DNA of 64,000 nucleotides, taken from assembly GCF_014646235.1 (NCBI RefSeq), contig NZ_BMNB01000031.1, forward strand, positions 1 to 64,000, given 5' to 3'. Below are positions 58,985 through 64,000 of the stretch, in pieces; positions within the stretch are counted from its first letter, which is position 1; each line of letters starts with the position of its first letter. Origin of the DNA: Micromonospora sonchi. GTDB lineage: Bacteria > Actinomycetota > Actinomycetes > Mycobacteriales > Micromonosporaceae. Under the pieces are notes generated by a model that was not told the DNA's origin, did not search any database, and saw only the letters and a list, made by a program, of their open reading frames with translations. The position numbers and the translations under genes are program-made.

Positions 58985-59009
58985 AGTTTGTTTGACATCC
59001 AGACGAACT
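58985..59009. promoter_or_regulatory. ROK/XylR-like operator before the sugar importer
   Basis: AGTTTGTTTG (58985-58994) and CAGACGAACT (59000-59009) pair at 8 of 10 positions around ACATC. Preceded by ATT, the left half resembles the TTAGTTTGTTT half-sites of xylose-type ROK repressors. It lies 48 bases before the binding-protein start. Confidence 0.55.
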
Positions 59010-59057
59010 TGCGCCCGCGTCGGTTCGCCGACCGAACCCTTCTCGAAGGGGAGACCG

Positions 59058-60734
59058 ATGACATATCAGCACCGCGGCGCGAGGAGCACCCGCCGCAACT
59101 TCCTCGGCATGGTGGGCCTCGGCGCGGCGGCCATCGCCGGCGGTCCCCTGCTCACGGGCTGCTCCGAGAAGCCGGCCGGCAGCGGCAGCGCCCAGAACCT
59201 GGACGCCTTCGCCGACCTGCTGCCGACGCACAAGGAACTGTCCCAGAGCATCGCGCCCGACATCATCGGCACCCGCCCGGTGCCGGACGGATACACCAGG
59301 TACCCGAGCAGCCTCGTCGACCTGATCACCGAAAAGCCGGGCACCAGCGGCAAGGAGATCAGCGCGATGACCCCGCAGTGGGGTCCCGCGCCGCCCGGCA
59401 TCGCCCAGAGCGCCTACCTGCAAGCGGTCAACGCTGAGCTCGGCACCCCGGTCAACTTCGCCGTACAGGACGGCAACACGTACGCGGACAAGCTCAACGC
59501 CATGTTCGGTGGCCGGGACGTCCCCGAACTACTCTGCGTGCCGGGCTGGGAAGTGGAGAAGATCCCGCGCTTCGCCCAGGCGATCGACGTACTCTTCGAG
59601 GACCTGACCGAGCACCTCAGGGGCGACGCGGCCAACAACTACCCGATGTTGGCCACCTTCCCGACCGGAGCCTGGCGGCACGCGATCTGGAACGGGCGCC
59701 TGGCGGCGGTGCCCAACCCGACCGACGGGCCGTTCCCGTGGGTGATGTTCACCCGCAAGGATCTGCTGGACGCACGCGGCCTGGCCGTTCCGACGTCGCT
59801 GGACGAGCTGCTGGCAATCGCCAAGCAGGTCACCGACCCGGCGAAGAAGGTGTGGGCGTTCGACGACGTCTTCGCCATGATCCAGATGTACCACAAGGTG
59901 CCCGGCTCCAAGGGTGGCTGGCGACTGCGGTCCGACGGGACCCCGGAGTTCAAGTACGAGACCCCGGAGTTCCGCCAGGCGCTGGAGGTGATGGCCAAGA
60001 TCTACCAGGACGGCCTGGTCCATCCCGACATCATCGCCAGCAGGGGTGCGGACAGCGCCCAACTGTTCGCCAAGAACGGCGCGATCGTCTTCACCCGGAA
60101 CGGGACCGGCATGTGGCAGCCCGCCCAGGCCGAACACCAGAAGGTCAACCCGAAGCTGAACATCCAGCCGGTGCCGATCTTCTCCGCCACCGGCGGCAAT
60201 CCCCTGGTCTGGGGTGACGACGAGCCGATCTCGTTCACCTTCGTCAAGAAGGGCGTCGGCAAGGAGCGCATCGAGGAGCTGTTGCGCGTCATCAACTGGT
60301 GCTCCGCGCCGCTGGGCAGCCAGGAGGCGCAGCTACGCGACTACGGGGTCGAGGGTAGACACCACACCCCGGGGCCGAACGGGCCCCGCAAGACCGACCT
60401 GGCGTTCAAGGAGATCGCCAACCAGTACTTCTTCATCAGCGGCCGCAACCCGACCGTGGGTCCGTACCCGGACACCCCCAACTACGTCCAGGACCTGCTG
60501 GCCTACTCCAACGAAATGGTCAAGTACCTGGAGAAGAACCCCTGGCAAGGGGTGAAGCTGGAGATGCCGGCCGCGTACAAGGCCAACCAGGTGCCGACCG
60601 AGGACAAGATCAACGACGTGCTGCGGGGTCGTCGGCCGCTCTCCGATTTCGAGGCCATCGTGCAGGAGTGGAAGACCAGCGGCGGTGAGGAGGCCCGGCG
60701 CCTGCTCGCGGAATCGCTGCCCAAGGCTGGATGA
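59058..60734 (+). CDS. Oligosaccharide-binding lipoprotein (LplA-like), Tat-type signal
   Basis: 558 residues from ATG 59058 (GGGGAGA upstream). The N-terminus has a twin-arginine motif (STRRNFLGM) and a lipobox LLTGC near residue 35, so it is probably folded before export and then lipidated. The mature protein is an extracellular solute-binding family 1 type, similar in layout to LplA: MFGGRDVPELLCVPGWEVEK, FTRKDLLDARGLAVPTSLDE and a late VINWCSAPLGSQEAQLRDYG. It is followed without gap by two permease genes but no ATPase gene, so an MsiK-like shared ATPase is expected. Substrate probably xylan- or arabinan-derived, from the neighbouring enzymes and operator. Confidence 0.87.
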   Translation: MTYQHRGARSTRRNFLGMVGLGAAAIAGGPLLTGCSEKPAGSGSAQNLDAFADLLPTHKELSQSIAPDIIGTRPVPDGYTRYPSSLVDLITEKPGTSGKEISAMTPQWGPAPPGIAQSAYLQAVNAELGTPVNFAVQDGNTYADKLNAMFGGRDVPELLCVPGWEVEKIPRFAQAIDVLFEDLTEHLRGDAANNYPMLATFPTGAWRHAIWNGRLAAVPNPTDGPFPWVMFTRKDLLDARGLAVPTSLDELLAIAKQVTDPAKKVWAFDDVFAMIQMYHKVPGSKGGWRLRSDGTPEFKYETPEFRQALEVMAKIYQDGLVHPDIIASRGADSAQLFAKNGAIVFTRNGTGMWQPAQAEHQKVNPKLNIQPVPIFSATGGNPLVWGDDEPISFTFVKKGVGKERIEELLRVINWCSAPLGSQEAQLRDYGVEGRHHTPGPNGPRKTDLAFKEIANQYFFISGRNPTVGPYPDTPNYVQDLLAYSNEMVKYLEKNPWQGVKLEMPAAYKANQVPTEDKINDVLRGRRPLSDFEAIVQEWKTSGGEEARRLLAESLPKAG

Positions 60735-61771
60735 TGCACACCCGTCACGCGCCCGCCGAGGCCGGGACCGAAGCGTCCCGGTCTCGCGGGGCGAGCCCAC
60801 CGACGACGGTCGATCCGCCCCGTGCCCGCCGCGCCGGTCGCCGGGTGTCACTGCGGGCCCGGCTGCGCCGCGACTGGCAACTGCTGGCCATGGTCGCCCC
60901 GGGCTTCGTCATCCTGCTGGTCTTCAGCTACGTGCCGATCCTCGGCAACGTCATCGCCTTCCAGGACTACAACCCCTATCTCGGGGACAATCCGCTGGAG
61001 GCGTTCCTCCAGAGCAACTGGATCGGCTTCGGGCAGTTCCAGCTCCTCTTCGAGGACCCGGCGTTCTGGGACGCGTTCCGCAACACCCTGGCGATCACCG
61101 CGTTCCAACTGGTCTTCTTCTTCCCGCTGCCGATCGTGCTGGCCGTCGCGCTGCACAACCTGCTCTCCAGCCGACTGCGCGGCCTCATCCAGACGGTCGT
61201 GTACCTGCCACACTTCTTCAGCTGGGTGCTGGTGGTCAGTTTCTTCGTCGCCATGTTCGGTGGTGCCGGCCTGTTGGCGCAGACGATGCGCGAGGCCGGG
61301 ATGGAGCCGTGGCAGATCATGACGAACCCGGACACCTTCATCATCCTGGTGACCGCCGAGGCGGTGTGGAAGGACGTCGGCTGGGGCACCATCATCTTCC
61401 TGGCCGCGCTCTCCACCATCGACCAGAACCTCCGCGAGGCCGCGGCCGCCGACGGTGCCGGACGGTGGCGCCGGCTGTGGCACATCACCCTGCCCGGCCT
61501 GCGCCCGGTGATCGTGCTGCTGCTCATCCTGCGCCTGGGCGACGCGCTCTCGGTCGGCTTCGAACAGTTCCTCCTGCAGCGGGAAGCCGTTGGCCGGCAG
61601 GCCTCCGAGGTGCTGGACACCTTCGTCTACCACTTTTCCATCGCCACCGGGAACTACGGCTACGGTTCCGCCGCTGGCCTGTTCAAGGCCGTCATCGGGC
61701 TCTGCCTGATCCTGGCCGCCAACAAGGTCGCACACATGCTCGGCGAACGAGGGATCTACTCACGGTCATGA
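60731..61771 (+). CDS. Oligosaccharide ABC permease, LplB type
   Basis: 346 residues; ATG 60731 overlaps the preceding stop. A 50-residue basic N-terminal tail precedes six membrane helices, the first PGFVILLVFSYVPILGNVIA (about 57-76). LplB-type features are FQDYNPYLGDNPLEAFLQSN, VVYLPHFFSWVLVVSFFVAM and the coupling loop EAAAADGAGRWRRLWHITLP. Forms the membrane channel with the next gene's product. Confidence 0.88.
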   Translation: MMHTRHAPAEAGTEASRSRGASPPTTVDPPRARRAGRRVSLRARLRRDWQLLAMVAPGFVILLVFSYVPILGNVIAFQDYNPYLGDNPLEAFLQSNWIGFGQFQLLFEDPAFWDAFRNTLAITAFQLVFFFPLPIVLAVALHNLLSSRLRGLIQTVVYLPHFFSWVLVVSFFVAMFGGAGLLAQTMREAGMEPWQIMTNPDTFIILVTAEAVWKDVGWGTIIFLAALSTIDQNLREAAAADGAGRWRRLWHITLPGLRPVIVLLLILRLGDALSVGFEQFLLQREAVGRQASEVLDTFVYHFSIATGNYGYGSAAGLFKAVIGLCLILAANKVAHMLGERGIYSRS

Positions 61772-62691
61772 CCACCACCATCGCCGGGAAGCCGCCCCGG
61801 CCGCGCGCCCGCCGACCGGTCTGGGAGGAGAGACCCACCCCTATCGGCCAGGCCGGCAAGGCTCTTCTGCTCGGCCTGCTCGTACTCAGCGTGCTCTTCC
61901 CGCTCTGGGTGATCCTGGTGACCAGCCTCTCCTCCCGGGAGACGATCGCCAACGCCGGTGGTCTCGTGGTCATTCCCCGGGGGATCGACACCTCCGCCTA
62001 CGAGGTCATCTTCGCCGGTGGCGCCGTCACCCGGGCGTTGTGGATCAGCACCCTGGTCACCGTCATCGGTACCGTCATCGCGCTGACCGTGACCGTGCTC
62101 GCCGCGTACGGCCTGTCCCGGCCGCGCTCACTCGGATACCGGTGGCTGCTCGCGTACTTCCTGCTGCCGTTCCTGATCTATCCGCCGCTGGTGCCGAAGT
62201 ACCTCGTGGTCACCGGGCTGGGTCTCAAGGACACCATCTGGGCGCTGATCCTGCCGCCCGCGATCAGCGTGTTCAACCTGGTCGTCGTGCGCGGCTTCTT
62301 CCAGGGCATCCCGCAGGAACTGCTGGACAGCGCCCGCATCGACGGCGCCAACGACTTCCGCACCCTGGCCCGCATCGTCCTGCCGCTGTCGCGGGCGGTC
62401 ATCGCGGTGGTCGGCCTCTTCTACGCGGTCACCTACTGGAACGTCTGGTTCGACGCGGTGCTGTTCATCGACCGCAACGACATGTACCCGATCCAGCGGG
62501 TGTTGCAGAGCTACCTGCTGGCCGGGCAGGCGCCGAAGACCTCCGGCGGCGCCAGCGGGATCACCATGCCGCCCACCGAGGCGATCAAAATGGCGGTGGT
62601 CGTGCTCACCGTCGCGCCGATCGTCGCCGTCTATCCGTTCATCCAGCGGCACTTCGTCAAGGGCATACTGATCGGCGCCATCAAGGGCTGA
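61768..62691 (+). CDS. Oligosaccharide ABC permease, LplC type
   Basis: 307 residues; ATG 61768 overlaps the LplB-type stop (ATGA). Six membrane helices, the first near 30-52 (ALLLGLLVLSVLFPLWVILV), then TSLSSRETIANAGGLVVIPR, the central LAYFLLPFLIYPPLVPKYLV, and the coupling loop ELLDSARIDGANDFRTLARI. The ending FIQRHFVKGILIGAIKG is the conserved end of this permease class. Last gene of the three-gene operon; a repeat array and a strong hairpin follow. Confidence 0.88.
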   Translation: MTTTIAGKPPRPRARRPVWEERPTPIGQAGKALLLGLLVLSVLFPLWVILVTSLSSRETIANAGGLVVIPRGIDTSAYEVIFAGGAVTRALWISTLVTVIGTVIALTVTVLAAYGLSRPRSLGYRWLLAYFLLPFLIYPPLVPKYLVVTGLGLKDTIWALILPPAISVFNLVVVRGFFQGIPQELLDSARIDGANDFRTLARIVLPLSRAVIAVVGLFYAVTYWNVWFDAVLFIDRNDMYPIQRVLQSYLLAGQAPKTSGGASGITMPPTEAIKMAVVVLTVAPIVAVYPFIQRHFVKGILIGAIKG

Positions 62692-62895
62692 CGAGCGACC
62701 TGGACGTGGCCGGCACGGACGGTGCGGTCGGTACGCGCGCTCGGCCGCGCTGGCGATCCGGACCTCGGCTGTGTTGGTGGCCGCTTTGAGCGACCGGCAG
62801 TAGGTGGTGGCGACGAGGGTGGGTTCGATCCGCCGAGTGGGTCGGGTCGCTGCTGTCGGGTTTGGTGAGGCTGTGCCCTGTCGGTGGTCGGGGGC

Positions 62896-63111
62896 GTGGG
62901 TTGCGGTATGTCGGGGTGTTCGGGCCGGTCGGGTGGGCGCGAGTTGCGGCGTGTCGGGGTGTCCGGTCCGGTGAGTGGCACGAGTTGCGGAATGTCGGGG
63001 TGCCCGGGCTCGCTGAGGCCGCGAGTTGCGGCATCTCGTGCGCCGATCCATGAGTCGCGGCATCTCGTGCGCCGATCACCGAGGTGCGGCATCTCGTGCG
63101 TCGTGCTGTCC
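62896..63111. repeat. Array of six degenerate GAGTTGCGG units
   Basis: The core TTGCGG (or TCGCGG, GTGCGG) starts at 62901, 62944, 62985, 63026, 63055 and 63084, i.e. spacing 43, 41, 41, 29 and 29. Units 1-3 continue with TGTCGGGGTG, units 4-6 with CATCTCGTGCG. Two subfamilies with different period suggest amplification in two steps. Confidence 0.8.
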
Positions 63112-63202
63112 GAGGACGACACGTGCAAGGTGTACGCCGTCGCTCGGCGCCCAGCTTCACAGTGGGGCGACGATCATGATCGCCATCCGTTGGCGAAACG
63201 GG

Positions 63203-63240
63203 GAAGGTGGGGTGCCGACGGTTGTCGGCACCCCACCTTC
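63203..63240. terminator. Bidirectional 17-bp hairpin terminator
   Basis: GAAGGTGGGGTGCCGAC (63203-63219) and GTCGGCACCCCACCTTC (63224-63240) are exact complements with a GGTT loop, 12 bases from the xylanase stop. It serves the minus-strand xylanase gene and may also stop read-through from the importer operon. Confidence 0.9.
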
Positions 63241-63251
63241 GGTCGATCAGA

Positions 63252-64000
63252 TCACCCGGTCGAGCAGGTTGCTGTGGGTGTGGTGTTGTTGCCGTTCTTG
63301 TAGAGCGTGATCCCGAAGTTGTTGCCGTTGCCGTTCGGGCGTGCCGTGAGCGTGCCGCTGTTGCCGCTGACCGAGGCGTTCCAGCTGTTCTGCAGGCTCT
63401 GGCTGCCGTTGGTGCGGATGGTGACCACCCAGTTGTTGCTGCCGCTGACCGAGAAGGTCGTGTTGAACCGGTCGTTCCAGTCTTCGGCGCGGTTCACGCT
63501 GACCGTACAGCCGCCGTTGCCGGGCGGCGGGGTGCTCGGCGGCGGGTTGGTCGGGTTGGGGCTGCTGCCTTCCCGGACGGTGATGTCCGAGCTTCCCTGG
63601 CTCTGGTAGCCCTCGGTGGCCATGATCTGGTAGTAGTGGTTGCCGAGGTTCAGCCCAGCGCGGGCCCAGGCGTCGAAGTGGTTGGCGGTGGTGATGGTGC
63701 CGCTGCTGCGCTTCTGCTGCCGGACGCTCCAGTACTGGTAGAACGTCGCGGTGCCGTCGATCGAGGGCTGGTTGACCCGCTGACTGCGCAGGATGTCGTA
63801 GGTGCCGCCGTCGGTGGTGACGGTGCCGAGCCGGGTGGCGCCGCTGCTCGGGTTGTAGCTGCCGAAGTTCTCGACGATGTAGTACTCGACGAGCGGGTTG
63901 CGGGTCCAGCCATACAGGGCGAGGTAGCTGTTGTTGTTGCCCGGGTTGTAGGTGCCCGAGTAGGTGATCGTGCGGCGGGTTCCGGGGTTCCAGCCCTTGC
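63252..64000 (-). CDS. Secreted GH11 endo-1,4-beta-xylanase with CBM2 (5' end outside window)
   Basis: The window holds the last about 248 residues. The GH11 jelly roll is clear: YSGTYNPGNNNSYLALYGW, the nucleophile Glu in TRNPLVEYYIVENFGSYNPS, PSIDGTATFYQYWSVRQQKR, NHFDAWARAGLNLGNHYYQI and the acid/base Glu in MATEGYQSQGSS. A Pro/Thr/Ser linker (NPTNPPPSTPPPGNGG) leads to a CBM2-type module of about 85 residues beginning CTVSVNRAEDWNDRFNTTF and closing with a Cys near the C-terminus. It cuts xylan backbone outside the cell; the products could be taken up by the importer encoded next door. Start, signal peptide and promoter lie beyond 64000. Confidence 0.92.
   Translation of the reverse strand, partial: KGWNPGTRRTITYSGTYNPGNNNSYLALYGWTRNPLVEYYIVENFGSYNPSSGATRLGTVTTDGGTYDILRSQRVNQPSIDGTATFYQYWSVRQQKRSSGTITTANHFDAWARAGLNLGNHYYQIMATEGYQSQGSSDITVREGSSPNPTNPPPSTPPPGNGGCTVSVNRAEDWNDRFNTTFSVSGSNNWVVTIRTNGSQSLQNSWNASVSGNSGTLTARPNGNGNNFGITLYKNGNNTTPTATCSTG

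Larger units (their letters stand above)
62692..63251. other. Intergenic region with repeat array and terminator
   Basis: About 560 bp with no supported gene. It contains six degenerate units built on GAGTTGCGG (62896-63111) and a 17-bp perfect hairpin at 63203-63240. Minus-strand frames through the array are an artefact of the repeats. Confidence 0.75.

Noticed and set aside
62896..63111. Possible CRISPR array
   Set aside because: Repeats are degenerate, spacing changes from 41 to 29 bp, the inter-core sequences are themselves similar and no cas genes are present.
62681..63160. Minus-strand Arg/Thr/Pro-rich frame of 159 codons
   Set aside because: Produced by reading through the tandem repeat array; no start signal and opposite to the importer operon end.

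Overview
The window reads as chromosomal DNA of a high-GC, soil-type actinomycete, most likely Micromonospora or a close relative in the Micromonosporaceae. The supporting signs are GTG starts, many 4-nt ATGA or GTGA gene overlaps, an XRE-DUF5753/DUF397 gene pair, an SAV2177-type methyltransferase, mycothiol-era DinB proteins, dispersed GGAAGGGCCCCTTCTTAAC elements and many secreted plant-polysaccharide hydrolases. Genus is an inference; no rRNA or marker gene is present.

Region by region: 0-0.6 kb is an insertion-sequence graveyard (an IS3-type orfA, a truncated orfB and another gene's tail). 0.9-2.8 kb holds a membrane-anchored orphan, a DinB protein and an SRPBCC protein. 2.8-13.1 kb is one ten-gene minus-strand operon: a complete Dpp/Opp-type peptide ABC importer, then an amidohydrolase, a DUF885 hydrolase, a SnoaL-like protein, a TIGR04076 protein and an LLM flavin/F420 oxidoreductase. 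It ends in a perfect hairpin and is divergent from an XRE-cupin regulator across a 10-bp inverted repeat. 14.4-19.8 kb carries nudC, a metal-binding lipoprotein, a DUF998 protein, the XRE-DUF5753/DUF397 pair, small conserved actinobacterial genes and a YjbR protein. 19.8-29.4 kb carries a secreted GH43-CBM enzyme with LacI-type operators, an orphan lipoprotein, a divergent LVIVD/DUF305 pair with a Crp-like site, and a secreted S15 peptidase. 29.4-33.9 kb has a double-GNAT protein, an ABC-F protein with a short upstream ORF, and a PucR regulator.

34.0-37.9 kb, divergent from pucR, holds an unusual fusion of a class II aldolase to a class III aminotransferase followed by an FGGY kinase. This is my best candidate for an undescribed catabolic pathway. 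38.1-41.1 kb is a membrane protein plus a GT2 glycosyltransferase. 41.1-44.7 kb is a GH43-AbfB enzyme and a GH5-like protein without recognisable catalytic glutamates. 44.5-50.6 kb is a run of small regulator-target pairs (WYL with a DUF1579-like protein, PadR with a permease-prefix protein), VOC proteins and two gene remnants meeting head to head. 50.7-54.7 kb has a GH51 arabinofuranosidase, a DrrAB-type ABC exporter and its MerR regulator. 54.8-58.9 kb holds small membrane proteins, a YCII protein, an SAV2177 methyltransferase and a secreted orphan. 59.0-64.0 kb is an LplABC-type oligosaccharide importer with a ROK-like operator, a repeat array, a strong terminator and the 3' part of a GH11 xylanase-CBM2 running off the window.

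Functionally, two themes dominate. The first is hemicellulose use: GH43 (two), GH51, GH11 and an oligosaccharide importer, with LacI-type and ROK-type operators suggesting coordinated control. The second is uptake and processing of peptide-like compounds: the Dpp operon and the S15 peptidase. Long reading frames antisense or out of frame to these genes are normal in DNA this GC-rich and were not annotated.
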